Positions 34,820 to 47,100 are shown, numbered from the stretch's first letter. The stretch: 64,000 nucleotides of DNA from Sequoia sempervirens (GCA_007258455.2 VDFB02296747.1:1-64000), one strand, 5' to 3'. Program-made: numbers and translations. The notes: a model not told the origin generated them from the sequence alone.

Positions 34820-35720
34820 TTTAGGAGCAAGGAAAAGTGGCATAAGTGAGAAGTTATGCCACCCAACAATGAAATGATGGCAACATTGACATGTTTCTCC
34901 ACCTAGGATCTTGAAAGGTGGTGCATGACTTAGGTTTTCCTCCTCATGAACATGGATGCCAAAGAGAAGTGGGTGAACCACTTAAAATTTCCACAATGAA
35001 TTTAAAAATGTGACGAACTCTGATCAGAATCGTGCCTTAACATATAAAATTTTGTTTAAGTGGCTCAATGTTCTTCCTAAGTGGCATCAATGAAGAAAAT
35101 CTCCGCCTAGATGTGCAAAAGTTGGCATAAGTTATACAACGTTCCGCCTCAAGCAAGCCAGGCAGAGTTTTATGATGGCCAAAACTCAAACCAACAGGAA
35201 ATTCCACCATGTTTCAGAAAATTGATTCAAGTCATAAACTGTTCTGCTTAAGGCATGGAAAAGTGGGTTTGGGCCACACCTTTGTTTGGGTTGAACAATT
35301 GAAATCTTCTGCTCAGGAAAGGGAAAACTGGAATAAATAATTGAAATGTCCGCTTTTTTGGCTTAAGTCATATGAAACTCCACTTGGCATAAGACAAAGA
35401 GTAGCTTACTTGTCAAGGAATGCTACCAGCATGTAAGGAAAAGTGGCTAGTATGGAAGAGACACACACCTGATAAAGTTCTGCCATGATTAAGTTAGGAA
35501 AAAGTGGTGACATCAATAAGAAATTTTGCCTAATTCTTCCTTGGCAAAGTCAGTAATATGTTCCACTTGACATCACAAAAGGTGGCAATATCACTCTTCA
35601 TCTCTACTTCATAACCCTTGTGCACAGTTGTAGTGGTTAGGCCACAAAAACTTCTGCCTCAGCAATAAAGACATGGTTTAAGTGTCCATTATCTCTGCCC
35701 TCACTTGGACAAGATGCCAT
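34820..35720 (+). repeat. field of degenerate AAAAGTGG / TTCYGCCT repeats
   Basis: The phrases GGAAAAGTGGCATAAGTGAGAAGTTATGCC, CTAAGTGGCATCAATGAAGAAAATCTCCGCC, AAAGTTGGCATAAGTTATACAACGTTCCGCC, GGAAAAAGTGGTGACATCAATAAGAAATTTTGCC and similar recur irregularly. Each joins an AAGTGG(CATAAG) half to a GTTCYGCC half. The unit length varies, so it is an old array or a family of dispersed short units. Confidence 0.45.
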
Positions 35721-36304
35721 TTATTAGTTTGGGTGCACTTTATGAGTGGTTCACCCACTATAAATCTCTATTCAACATGTTAGAAAGTGACAGAAACATA
35801 TAGAAGACAAGGAGGCTTTTTAAGTGACCAAAGAGTGTAGACGAAGGCACCTCAGTCAGGAAATGATAGAGTTCTAGTGACAGCAATTCTGTATTTTCAC
35901 CTTATGGCAGCTTCAACAGTAGTTTAAACTTTAAACCTCTGACTTCATGCTCCTTCAGCAGCAAGACAGCCCAAACATAGAATTTTTGTCCGAAGAACAT
36001 TGTATTCTTTGTTCAATGAAGCTAGACATAGATAGGACCAGCAAGAGCAACATTGAAGGCAGTTTTGTAGGGTTAAGGTTTGTTGATTTGTCATAGCTAT
36101 GGGCCTTCAATTTTGAAATTGAAATCTAAGCTTTGACAAATATTAGTTTCCAAGTATTTTAGAGAAAGAATGAATGTAGTTAGAAAAATAATTCTACCAA
36201 CATCATATAACACTTAAAAGTTAAAAGTCTAATAATTTTTCAAGCTTTCCATGAATTTTACTCATAGCCATCATCAAAAAGGTTCACAACATAGGATAAA
36301 TTAA

Positions 36305-36650
36305 TGGAAAAGTTGAGTAAACAGAAACTAGAAGAGCACTTAGAGAAAACTAGGGAGAAGTTATATCAAAAGTGGGGTATTCCAAAACCTTCACCACTAG
36401 AAGAGGGCACATCCACACCTCAGATTAGGAGGTTAGACAGACTAAACTTGGGATCCTGAGGATTCCAAATTAGAGACCCTAAGTAACATGAAGAACAGTG
36501 AACTGCAGAGAAAAAAATTGAAGTTACCAACAAATAGGATGAGCCCTCAGTCTAGGAAACCATTGAAGCAGTCATACAACTAAGTGCGGAGAAGAAAAAG
36601 AAAAGACCAAAACTTCGGGAAAAATACAAAACAATATAGTAGTAGATACA
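36305..36650 (+). pseudogene. coding-like relic of unknown type
   Basis: One frame reads EKLSKQKLEEHLEKTREKLY, then QKWGIPKPSPLEEGTSTPQI and RRLDRLNLGS before a stop. After more stops it reads ETIEAVIQLSAEKKKKRPKL. It is highly charged and coiled-coil-like. It may be a transposable-element Gag or linker segment, possibly part of hAT2 upstream coding. It is not identified. Confidence 0.3.
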
Positions 36651-36888
36651 AAATATGACAGGCAGCAACAAGAAGAAAATATTTTTCCAGATCGTGGAGG
36701 AGAACATCAAGGTAATTTTTTGATCAAATTTCCTTTTTAAGTTTTTTCTTACAATGTTACAAATTGTTTTTAGTTTTTTATAATATTTTGATATTAATTT
36801 GTTGATTTATTTTTTATTTTTTTTAATCTTTCTTCTTCTGATATACTTAAAGTTTTAAATTTGTTTTCATTCATTCCTTTGTTTTAGG

Positions 36889-37025
36889 TGTGAGAACCAT
36901 TGGTTAGGGTTATATGGTTGGTGGATGGAGACAAAAATCCCACGGGGTATCTCTATGAGGGCATGGATAGAGCCAAAGAAGCAATTTAGCATTTGTATGG
37001 GTTAGATAGAATCAAATAAGGCCTA
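36889..37025 (+). pseudogene. hAT2 transposase segment 1
   Basis: This piece comes after an intron-like sequence ending TTTGTTTTAG (36888). The frame EPLVRVIWLVDGDKNPTGYL then YEGMDRAKEAI matches the hAT motif region PLVxVLRLVDGExxPxMGYxYExMDRAKEAI. Two TAG/TAA stops follow (near HLYGLDRIK). The piece ends at the LTR that starts TGTGATGATC at 37026. Confidence 0.78.
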
Positions 37026-37834
37026 TGTGATGATCACCCCTGATTTTTTTTTAATTGTGTTTTGTTTATAGAATAAGATGGAGATGCAGAATGTGCTTGT
37101 TTCATATTCCAATCATCATGCTGAATACATACATGGATAATATCATAACATTTCAAGGAAATATATTGATATTACATCAAAGCAAATGATAACTCAATCA
37201 CAATCACAAGAGATATGGATTACAACTGAAAATCAGATTAAGTGATTAATTTCAGACCTTTTCACAGTCCATTAATTTCTCCTTTCAGTCATAGAATGAA
37301 CAGCAACAAATGAGTAGTCAAAATGGGGCACCCAGCTATGAGGAATCCAATAAATTGATACCCAAAATGATATCCTTTCACACCACAGAGATATGAGCAA
37401 TTTGGCACCTCCCAGCTACTCCGAAACAGCAATTTCCAGAACTTAGAAAATGAACCTCATCTGTTCCAAACTATCACCAAAATACCCAAATCTAGGTACC
37501 ACACCAAACTCACAAACCCACATCAAAATATTGTGACTATCTTTGTACTAATCCACTCTAAAATCACCCAAACTACCAAAAAACACTAAAGATATGATGA
37601 ATTGAACTCCAACCAGCTAGGGTGGATCTTTCACCACCGAAATGAGCTATCTAGTGAAAGGTTTTCGTCCTCGAACTAGCAAAGAAGAAACCTAGAAGCA
37701 TTCCAACAACATATCCTTATGTTGTCAAAAGCTAAGATGCTCAAATGAGAGCTCAAATGGGAATATATAGAGAATGAAGGAGGAATTAGGGCAACCAAAT
37801 TTCAAACTCATTTTTCCTCTATGAGGTACACCCA

Positions 37835-39105
37835 TGTGATGAGCCCAGCTGGCTCAACTTCAACTTCTGAACTAAAACTGTCTGTTTAAGTGTTTTTGCT
37901 TGTTTTTCATGAGTTTTAAGACCATTTTTGGGAAGTGCGCCAAGCATAAAATGTTGATAAAACTAAAATTTAAGCAAAATTTGAGAAACTACAATTGTAT
38001 TAAGTGTTAAACAATTGCAACAAAGGGATTACATACAACAAACATACCTGGAAACCTCTGGATTATTTAAATAAGAAATTCTGGAGCTTGCTGGTCAAGA
38101 ACCTTGAAAACTGAAGAAATCCAACGCCTACCTCCTGATGTTGGTTTCTTCCTATCAGAAACTGTAGCAAATGACTGAAGAATACCAGGCGACCAAGATG
38201 GAAAGGATAGAAGGCACCAGAAGAAGGCATTTCAGCCTTCTAGTTCAAACGCCTCAACCCTAGATGCACACGCCATAGGCCTGAAATAGTACGGCCAACC
38301 AAGGAAGATGTACAGCTTGCTCCTTAGATGCCAGATTTGCTGAATGAAGGCGCCGCAATCACTATAGACCCTTCCTTATTGAAAACTGGAAAGAAACTAA
38401 ACATAAAAATCTCTGGTGAAGCTCAAATTGACTTCTGACTTGAAGCCATCCCTGGAGCAAAGATTCAGCTGGTCTTTCACAGCCTCAAGTCTGCAAAACA
38501 TTGAAGATCTCTTGTTTCTCCAATGGAAGATATTCACTGTAACCCTTGTCTCAGACAAATGCATAGAGAAGATAAAAGTAGCAATTTCAAATAATCATCA
38601 TTTAATGAGGTTGAATTTCCTCTTTTTGCCTTATATGCCCAAAAGGCATGACTTCCAAGAAATCACGTCACTTTTGCCATTTAAATACATTTTAATGTAT
38701 TTAATTCCTTTCCATAGTTTGGGCGCACATATTAATGACTTAAGTGAATTTTGATTTTCACTTTAACATTTATGTCATTAATTTATAATATTTCAACTGG
38801 GTTTTTTTTTAATTATTATAAAGTCAAATAATAACTTTATAATATATCAATTATTGATAAAATATACAACCACTAAAATATTAATATCTCCTTCAATTCT
38901 CAGTGTTTTGAAGTGCCGTCTGAAGTTGGCAAACACTGAATTGCAAAGGCTTGCACTGAGCTCAACATTGAATTGAAGGGGTGGAAATGACTAAATCCAC
39001 CATACTCTGCCACTGAGATCCTCTATCCAACACACTAGCCTACGAGGATAAAAATAATAGCCAACCCACCATAAAACAAGATCGCGCTAAAAAGGGGACA
39101 TTACA
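37835..39105 (-). repeat. 3' LTR of the LARD-like element
   Basis: It is 1271 bp, reading TGTGATGAGCCCAGCTGGCT...AAAAAGGGGACATTACA on the + strand (TGTAATGTCCCC... on its own strand). It differs from 40552-41823 by scattered substitutions only, a few percent by eye. Confidence 0.9.
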
Positions 39106-40440
39106 GTCCACCCTCCCTGAAATTGCTTGCCCTCAAGCAATCTCAACAACAACGAATACACCAGTCCACAAGGATCCCAAGGTAAGTGCTGTGTAATGTT
39201 CCTCATGCCGCCAACCAACATCCGTTGCCCAACACTGATCTCAACTTCACCATGCCATAAGTGGTGAAGCCAACGAATGGGACTCATCCAAATGGTAGTG
39301 TTGAACTTGTCAATACTTAGGTCCCAATGCAAACCAAACTCACATCCATCTGCTCTGTGGAGATAGGGAGATAGGAATAACTAGAAGTGCCCGTAACGCC
39401 ATAACAATCTCCACCCTCTGCTGACTTCCTATAGATGTGCTGACTATCCCTCATAGGTGCTGAATGATGTGTGATCGCTCCTTTTACGTTTGTTATTATG
39501 AAATAGAAAAACACCCTCAAAACTGCAAGGCCAACCTATGGGGATGCAAAAGATACCAATAGGTTCATAAGATGATAGAGTATCATCGCTATATCGCTTT
39601 CTCGTGACGAGGAAATATTGTAACTCTCCTCGAGACTCATGTGTAGCAATGGCACTAGTGGCTGGTCCACTAAGTGTGTGAGCCTTTATTGGGCTCTCAA
39701 CTAGGGTAACTCAAAAGACGTAAGATGCATGTTGTGTATACCAAAAGAATTTCTTGAATCACACACAACTGCATATTCTTCATGTTGGCTTATCTCAAGA
39801 CGCTCCTCCTTTGCATACTCAACATCTACACATTCCTTCCTTGGAAGAACTAGAGATCGAACATGTGACTCTCTTTGTTTGTTTGCTTGATTGAGCTGGC
39901 TGCAACGTTCTGTAACTTCCTGCAAATGCTGATTTGCATTGGCAGCCAACATCTTTGCCTTTTTAGCTCTTTGTAGCCACGCATCAGACAAAACTTGTGT
40001 TTGGCTCACATCTTCTAAGGTCTAATATACAAAATCAGACTTTTTGTGACTTGAATCAGCGATGCATTTCTTGTTAATGACACCCTCATCTAGCGTGTCA
40101 GAACCGTCCACAATATTTCTGAAATTGCCATGATTTTCAAATCATCATTTCGCTCAAGTGAAAGGCTGCTGTCATGAACATTAGACTTGTTATCATGTCT
40201 GATAACAACTTCTTGAGCGCTGAAAATGTCCACTTTCTCCTCAAGTTTCACCTTCTTATCCTTCTTTGTACTGATAAGTTTATTTGCATTAGTGTTTGCT
40301 TTCTTTTTCTTTGCAAACAAAGAATCCAAATTTTCCAAATGTTGTATTAGCCTTGTTAAACTCTTATCATAGTTTTGAAAAGCTTGCATGAGCTCTGGCA
40401 TGAGTTCCTGTATAGACTTCATTTTACCCAAAACCACCAA
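39087..40440 (-). pseudogene. LARD-like element internal ORFs (coiled coil plus unknown protein)
   Basis: Read leftwards, 40440-40090 starts MVVLGKMKSIQELMPELMQA and is Lys/Glu/Asp-rich with a predicted coiled-coil character, as in Gag-like leaders. At 40009-39701 comes a segment with RSLVLPRKECVDVEYAKEER and NSFGIHNMHLTSFELP. After a frame change come PIGIFCIPIGWPC-like and APMRDSQHIYRKSA segments (39520 region), then WDLSIDKFNTTIWMSPIRWL and HHLWHGEVEISVGQRMLVGG (39332-39087). The last part ends at the purine tract. The second copy at 41824-42728 encodes the same segments with different substitutions and different frame breaks, so an ancestral open frame of 300 or more residues is likely. 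I do not recognise the protein. Confidence 0.55.
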
Positions 40441-40531
40441 TCAACTGCAGTTGCTAAAGATGAGTGCTCATCACTCGAATGTATCAAATGTGCGAATAAT
40501 AAAATTTAATTTCAAACCCAACAGGGTGGCA

Positions 40532-40550
40532 GGAAACCGCTTTGATACCA
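40532..40550 (-). other. tRNA primer-binding site of the LARD-like element
   Basis: The minus strand reads TGGTATCAAAGCGGTTTCC directly after the LTR end. It is an initiator-Met type site nearly identical to that of gypsy B, which suggests a gypsy partner supplied its machinery. Confidence 0.8.
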
Positions 40551-40551
40551 C

Positions 40552-41823
40552 TGTGATGAGCCCAGCTGGCTCAACTTCAATTTCTGAACTAAAACTGTCT
40601 GTTTAATTGTTTTTGCTTGTTTTTCATGAGTTTTAAGATCATTTTTGGGAAGTGCGCCAAGCATAAAATGTTGATAAAACTAAAATTTAAGCAAAATTTG
40701 AGAAACTACAATTTTATTAAGTGTTAAACAATTGCAACAAAGGGATTACATACAACAAACATACTCGGAAACCTCTGGATTATTTAAATAAGAAATTCTG
40801 GAGCTTACCAGTCAAGAACCCTGAAAACTGAAGAAATCCAACGCCTACCTCCTGATGTTGGTTTCTCCCTATCAAAAACTGTAGCAAATGACTGAAGAAT
40901 ACCAGGCGACCAAGATGGAAAGGATAGAAGGCACCAGAAGAAGGCGTTTCAGCCTTCTAGTTCAAATGCCTCAACCTTAGATGCACACGCCGTAGGCCTG
41001 AAATAGTACGGCCAACCAAGGAAGATGTACAACTTGCTCCTCAGATGCCAGATTTGCTGAATGAAGGCGCCACAATCACTATAGACCCTTACTTATTGAA
41101 AACTGGAAAGAAACTAAACATAAAAATCTCTGGTGAAGCTCAAATTGACTTCTAAATTGAAGCCATCCTTGTATCAAAGATTCAGCTGGTCTTTCACAGC
41201 CTCAAGTTTGGAAAACATTGAAGATCTCTCTTTTCTCGAATGGAAGATATTCACTGTAACCCTTGTCTCAGACAAATGCACAAAGAAGATAAAAGTAGCA
41301 ATATCAAATAATCATCATTTAATGAAGTTGAATTGCCTCTTTTTGCCTTATATGCCCAAAAGGCACGACTTCCAAGAAATCACGTCACTTTTGCCATTTA
41401 AATACATTTTAATGTATTTAATTCCTTTCCATAGTTTGGGCGCACATATTAATGACTTAAGTGAATTTTGATTTTCACTTTAACATTTAAGTCATTAATT
41501 TATAATATTTCAAGTGGTTTTTTTTTTAATTATTATAAAGTCAAATAATAACTTTATAATATATCAATAGACGATAAAATATCCAACCACTAAAATATTA
41601 ATATCTCCCTCAATTCTCAGTGTCTTGAAGTGTCGTATGAAGTTGGCAAACATTGAACTGCAAAGTCCTGCACTGAGCTCAACACTGAACTAAAGGGGTG
41701 GAAATGACTAAATCCACCATACTTTGCCACTGAGATCCTCTATCCAACACACTAGCCTATGAGGATCAAAATAATAGGCCAACCCACCATAAAACAACAT
41801 CACGCTAAAAAGGGGACATTACA
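40552..41823 (-). repeat. 5' LTR of the LARD-like element
   Basis: It is 1272 bp with the same ends as 37835-39105, and the primer site abuts its left edge. On its right, instead of flanking host DNA, a second internal region begins with GTCCACCCTC, the same purine-tract junction seen at 39106. Confidence 0.9.
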
Positions 41824-42728
41824 GTCCACCCTCTTTGAAAGCAATCGCAACAACAACGAATACACCACTCCACCAAGATCCCAAGGGAAGTGCTATGCAA
41901 TGTCCCTCATGCCGCCAACCAACTTCCGCTACTCAACATTGATCTCAACTTCACCATGCCATAAGTGGTGAAGTCAACGAATGGGACTCATCCAAACAGT
42001 AGTGTTGAACCTGTCGATAATCAGGTCCCAACGCAAACCAAACTCACATCCATCTGCTCTATGGAGATAGGAATAATTGGAAATGCCTGCAACGCCATAA
42101 CAATCTCCACACTTTGCTGACTTCCTATAGATGTGCTGACTATCCCTCATAGGTGCTGAATGATGTGTGATCGCTCCTCTTAGGTTGCTGATATGAAACA
42201 ACACAACACCCTCAAAACCGCAAGGCCAACCTATGGGGATGCAAAATATACCAATAGGTTCATAGGATAATAGAGCATCATCCCTATACCACTTTCTCGT
42301 GACGAGGAAATATTGTAACTCTCCATCGAGACTCATGTGTAGCAATGACACTAGTGGCTGGTCCACTAAGTGTGTGAGCCTTTATTGGACTCTCAACTAG
42401 AGGTAACTCAAAGGACGTAAGATGCATGTTGTGTATACCAAAAGAATTTCTTGAATCACACATAGCTGCATATTCTTCATGTTGGCTTATCTCAAGACGC
42501 TCCTCCTTTGCATAATCGACATCTACACATTCCTTCCTTGGAAGAATTAGAGATCGAAGATGTGACTCTGTTTGCTTGCTTGATCGAGCTGGCTGCAATG
42601 TTCCTTAACTTCCTGCAAATGCTGATTTTTATTGGCAGCCAACATCTTTGCCTTTTTAGCTCTTTGTAGCCACCCATCACACAAAACTTGTGTTTGACTC
42701 ACATCTTCTAAGGTCTGATATACAAAAG
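41824..42728 (-). mobile_element. second, truncated internal region of the LARD-like element
   Basis: It parallels 39106-40035, from the purine tract to the segment CTAAGGTCTGATATACAAAA, then stops abruptly. On the minus strand it encodes the same unknown protein: 42598-42284 with HLRSLILPRKECVDVDYAKE, then YEPIGIFCIPIGWPCGFEGV and RADGCEFGLRWDLIIDRFNT at 42366-41974. The tandem arrangement probably arose by recombination between elements sharing an LTR. Confidence 0.75.
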
Positions 42729-42836
42729 CTCATCACAAGACGTTGAGTCCCCTAACCATGTCCATTTAGCCTACGAGAACTAGGAATATGCTAATGGAAA
42801 GCTCTTACTGAACTAAGTGCAAGAAGGGGAATTACA

Positions 42837-42971
42837 ATCCATACAAATATGATTATTCCACCAACATATTCATGTTGTTGTACTATTATAACCCCAAGTT
42901 TTTCTTCTCCCCATCATTTAGAGTAGATGTAGAGGTTATGCTTGGCCTCTACATGTGTATTGAGAGGTTAA
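42837..42971 (+). pseudogene. hAT2 transposase segment 2
   Basis: One frame reads YYYNPKFFFSPSFRVDVEVM then LGLYMCIERL. It corresponds to the hAT motif region AxYYLNPxFFYSPxFxxDxEVMxGLYxCIERL. Copia B cuts it directly after CIERL. Confidence 0.8.
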
Positions 42972-43197
42972 TGCTATTAAAATTATTTAGTTATTATTTA
43001 ATGCTCAAATGTGATTTTTGGTAATGCTTAGTCACCTCCTGTAAATTAGCTCTTGATTGCTTTTTCCTGTTCGACATGTCTCTAATCACGTCCTGTGATT
43101 ATGGAAACATTCCTTTCTAAATCTATATATGTAATCTGGTGATGTAAATAATACTGATCAGATTATTTAAAATCTTATCTGCTCCTGCATCTCAATA
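42972..43197 (+). repeat. 5' LTR of copia B
   Basis: It begins TGCTATTAAAATTATTTAG and ends CTGCATCTCAATA directly before the primer site. It is about 226 bp. The matching 3' copy at 48270 begins GGTTATTAAAATT. Confidence 0.82.
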
Positions 43198-43209
43198 TGG
43201 TATCAGAGC
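43198..43209 (+). other. tRNA primer-binding site of copia B
   Basis: TGGTATCAGAGC is the exact initiator-Met tRNA complement. About 950 bp of T-rich leader follows before the first Gag codons near 44161, with no other gene in it. Confidence 0.9.
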
Positions 43210-44160
43210 TAGGAAGCAAAATTGCGGATATTTTTTCGTGTTTGATCTGAGCGCGGATTTTGTTGTATTGGGTGTTGGTTGGTTTCTAAAAATTGTGTGA
43301 GGAGCTTTTAGAGGCGCACATCTAAATTTTTGGGAGTTTTCAAAATCGCGACCAGAGTTTTTTTATTTCACCTGTGTTTCTAAAGCCTCTCTTCATCTTC
43401 GCGTGTCCTCTTGAAATCTCCTTTTCTGAGAAGCAAACTTGCGATGCATTTTTTTTATGTTCGTTTTTTGAGGGTTCTTGAGCTCTCAGGCCACGTTTCT
43501 CCTTGTTTCTGGGCGCGATGTGCAGCCTTCCTGCTGCAATTTTGTTTAGTTTTTAGTTGCGTTTTTTAAAGAACTCTAGGGCGCGATTTTGTTCAGTTTT
43601 TGGTATCGTTTTTTGAAGATTTCAGGCTGCAATCTTGCTGGTTTTGAAGATGTGAATTCAAGTCTTCTTGTGCTGCGTTTTTTCTTCTGGCCTCTGCTTG
43701 AGTTTTTGCAAAGAATCTGGATGCGTTTTTTGTCTTTCTAAGACGTGATTGAAAAATCGTGATTTTTAGATCCGACTAGGGTTTTGGCAATAAAACCTCT
43801 GATTTTTGTCAACTTTTTTTTCTGATAGCAAATTCTTTCTTGGTTTTTTGAGTAGTTAGATTTTTTTGGGTGTCTTGAAATCTGTGCCTTGAAATTTGTG
43901 CCAACAAATGTCTTATTTTTGATGCAGAAACTGCTTCAAATTTCAATGCATTGGAATTAGTGTCTTGCGTTTCTTGCATTCAACGTTTTAGATATTTTTT
44001 TGTACCTAGGAATTCATGTTTTCAATTTGCAGAAACTCTTCTTTGTGCTTCGAAATCTGTGTTTGGATTTCTTCCTGGGTTCAAGGTGCGTTGTCTCAAA
44101 TTTTGTGCCATCTATCTACTTGTGTCATCTTTGTTTTTCATGCATCGAAAAGCGTGAAGC

Positions 44161-47100
44161 ATGGCCTCTTTGACCAACATCATGTTGGACAATAGTTAGA
44201 GTTCAATGGTTGCAATTACAACACATGGAAGCAGCGTATGATAACGATATTTGAGTATCGATGTCTTGACCAAATTTCTGGGCACCACGACACGACCTCT
44301 CATAGTTGATATGAATTTGGTGAAGTTTCATGCGAAAAATCGGGAAGCCGTTATGCTCAGAAAGTTATTACTCACTGATGACCAGTTAACTTAGGTTCCT
44401 TCAGGTAAATCAGCGAAGGAGATTTGGGATCTTCTGAAAGATCTTCGTGAGACTTCCGACAAGAGTTGTGCATTCTTTCTGAAGAACATATTTTCCATCG
44501 TCATGGATGAGAATACACCTCTGCAGGCACACTTGACTAGAATCAAGGACATCTGAGATTAGCTCGAGGCTATTGGTCAGAAGATGGAGGAAGAAGTTAT
44601 GGTGGTGAACACTCTGAAGAGTTTACCACATCCGTATGAGCACTTTATTGAGACACTCAACATTACAACGACTAATGTTGACTTGACGTTTCTTGATCTA
44701 TGCAACAAACTTCTACAATAGGATCGTTGGAAACAACAGTTTGGTACTAGTGCCACTTCATCCTCTTCAGTGCAGGCATTCCATACAAAGACATTTCAAA
44801 AGAATAAGGGAAAGCTTTCATCCTTTCAACAACACAATCAAGGGCAATCTTCAGATTCTTTGAAGACAAAGAATATAAAGTGCAATTATTGTCACAAGTT
44901 TGGCCACAGGAAGGATTGTTGGAAACGCTTGGACTCTAAACAAGGCAAGCAAGAAGAGTCTAGACCAAAAGCACATGTGGCGGAGCACACTGAGCAGAAG
45001 GAGTCTGCCTTCTTTGCATTCATGGCAAAGAGTCTTATAGATCTTGTAAACACTTCTACTTGGTACATTGAGTCTGGTGCTTCACGCCATTTCACGCATC
45101 ATCGGGATTGGTTCATTCAGTACACGCCTTTCATAGGTTCAATTATCTTTGGAGGAGGTGAATAGTATAGTGTTGTCGGCAAGGGCAACGTTCAGATTCA
45201 GTCTGGTGGGAGAAATTTGATATTTCTTGATGTATACTTTGTACCTGGCATGGAGTTGAACTTACTTTCTGTAAGTTAGATTATGATTCTGTAAGTCAGA
45301 TTATGACTCACTCTCCTCAGTTGGACATCGTCTTCAGTATGCATACATGCAGTTTGTTGATAGAGAGACACAAACTACAGTCATTTAGGGACTTGAGGAT
45401 CATGGTCTTTATAGACTTGTTGATTCTGGTGATTCTCAAGAGCACGCTATGGCAATCAGGAGCACTTCTATTAGCAGCCTCTGGCATTAGAGTTATGGGC
45501 ACCTGAACATGAACTATCTCTCTCAGTTATCATGAGATGATCTCGTTGGTGGTCTACCTGCGATTTAGACTCAAACTCATGGAGTTTGCAAGGCTTGTTA
45601 GGTTGGAAAGCAATATCGGACTCCTTTCTCCGATGGCGACTCATGGTGGGCTTCCAAGGTTATATAGTTGGTCCACGCTGATGTATGTGGTCCAATGCAC
45701 ACGCCTTCCGTTACTTGATCCAAGTATTTTTTGCTTTTTGTTGATGATTTCAACAGAAAGATGTGGGTGTATTTTTTGATGCTTAAATTAGAGGTGTTTA
45801 GCATATTTCTGTAGTTTCAGACCGTGGTGGAAAAAGAGTCTGATTCTTCTATTATTACTCTTAGGTTTGATAATGGGGGGGAATTTTATTCCAAAGATTT
45901 CTCCACATTCTGTGCTGCACATGGCATAAAGCGCCAATTCACCACACCTTACACCCCTCAGTAGAATGGTGTAGTTGAGCGTCGCAATCACACCATTACA
46001 AAAATGGCACGTTCTATGTTGGAATATAGACACATTCCTAAGAAGTTCTGGGCTAAAGCAGTGTATACTGCAGTTTATCTTCTAAACAAATCTCCTACTC
46101 ATGCTGTGAAGAAGATGACTCTTGAAGAAGCTTGGTCTGGATGTAAGCCGAACATTAGTCACCTGAAGGTTTTTGGCTCCATCGCTCATGTTTGGATTCC
46201 TGATGCTCAATGCACTAAGTTGGATTCCAAGAGCTAGAAACTCATGTTTACAGGTTATAGTGAGAACCATAAGGCATACAAATTGATAGATGTAGACACT
46301 GATCGTCTAATCTTCAGTCGTGATTTCGTAGTTGATGAGAATTGTGGGCTCTTCTATCAGTCTTCTCCTATTTGTTTTGAGGTTCAGCCTCATAAAGATT
46401 CTGATTTGGGTGTTTATCTTCCACTTGGTCCACTTTATGGGAGGGATTCTACAGAGGTGTAGGCACCTCAACGACCGCTTCCACCACCGGCCCCTATTCA
46501 GCACGATTTGGATGTTCTTCCAGATATGTTAGTTCCAAGTTCCAACTAATCCAGTAGAGGTTGTTCCTCCTGATTCCAATATTGGTTCATCTACTCTTTG
46601 GCCTAAATGGTGGGCTTCGACGATTGGTGCTCTTCATGATGATGAGTTACTAGAGGGTAGATCTGCTTGGAATAAGAGGAAACAACAACATACAGTGAAT
46701 TTTGCTCTTATGGCCAACCTTCATGGTATTTCAGAGCCTCAGACATATACAGAGGCTAAAGGCACACCTAAGTGGGAATAGGCTATGACAGCTGAACATC
46801 ATAGTTTCATGTAGAATCACACTTGGTAGCTTTCAAATCTTCTGCATGGGAAGAAACCCATAGGTTGCAAATGGGTTTATAAGGTTAAGTATAAGGCTAA
46901 TGGAACCCTTGATAAATACAAGGCTAGGTTGGTAGCCAAAGGGTTTTCATAGCAAGAGGGCATTGACTATGAGGAGACTTTTGCTCCTACAACCAAGTTG
47001 AGTACCATTCGGCTTGTCCTCTCAATAGCAGCTCAGTTTGGATGGAAAGTCCATCAAATGGACGTAAAGAGTGCCTTCCTCAATGGTAATTTGCTAGAAG

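Larger units (their letters stand above)
33779..36888. other. stretch upstream of hAT2 with repeats but no clear gene
   Basis: It holds a duplicated 40-bp motif about 90 bp apart (about 33817 and 33907, both with GCA..TGAAGTG.A.AAGCAGA.GATACACAAA), a short GC-rich block (34430-34620), a degenerate repeat field (34820-35720) and a coding-like relic (36305-36650). At 36712-36888 lies an intron-like T-rich sequence ending TTTGTTTTAG just before the hAT2 coding segment. It may contain the lost 5' part of hAT2. Confidence 0.45.
37835..41823 (-). mobile_element. non-autonomous LTR retrotransposon (LARD-like)
   Basis: The two LTRs (37835-39105 and 40552-41823) are near-identical. The internal region is 1446 bp. 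It has a primer site (40532-40550) next to the right LTR and a purine tract (CAGGGAGGGTGGAC on the minus strand) next to the left LTR, so the element points leftwards. No protease, RT, RNase H or integrase motif is present. Minus-strand frames encode a coiled-coil segment and a second protein segment that I do not recognise. A second, truncated internal copy follows immediately at 41824-42728, giving LTR-internal-LTR-internal. Confidence 0.8.
37026..42836 (-). mobile_element. gypsy-type LTR in hAT2, carrying a nested element
   Basis: The outer parts are 37026-37834 (+ strand reading TGTGATGATCACCCC...) and 42729-42836 (reading ...AAGAAGGGGAATTACA). Together they form one LTR of about 0.9 kb in the same layout as other LTRs here (start TGTGATGA, end GGGGA..TTACA on the + strand). 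The tandem non-autonomous element 37835-42728 sits inside. The assignment of the two outer parts to one LTR is inferred from position and ends. Flanks GCCTA and ATCCA do not form a clear target duplication. Confidence 0.5.
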
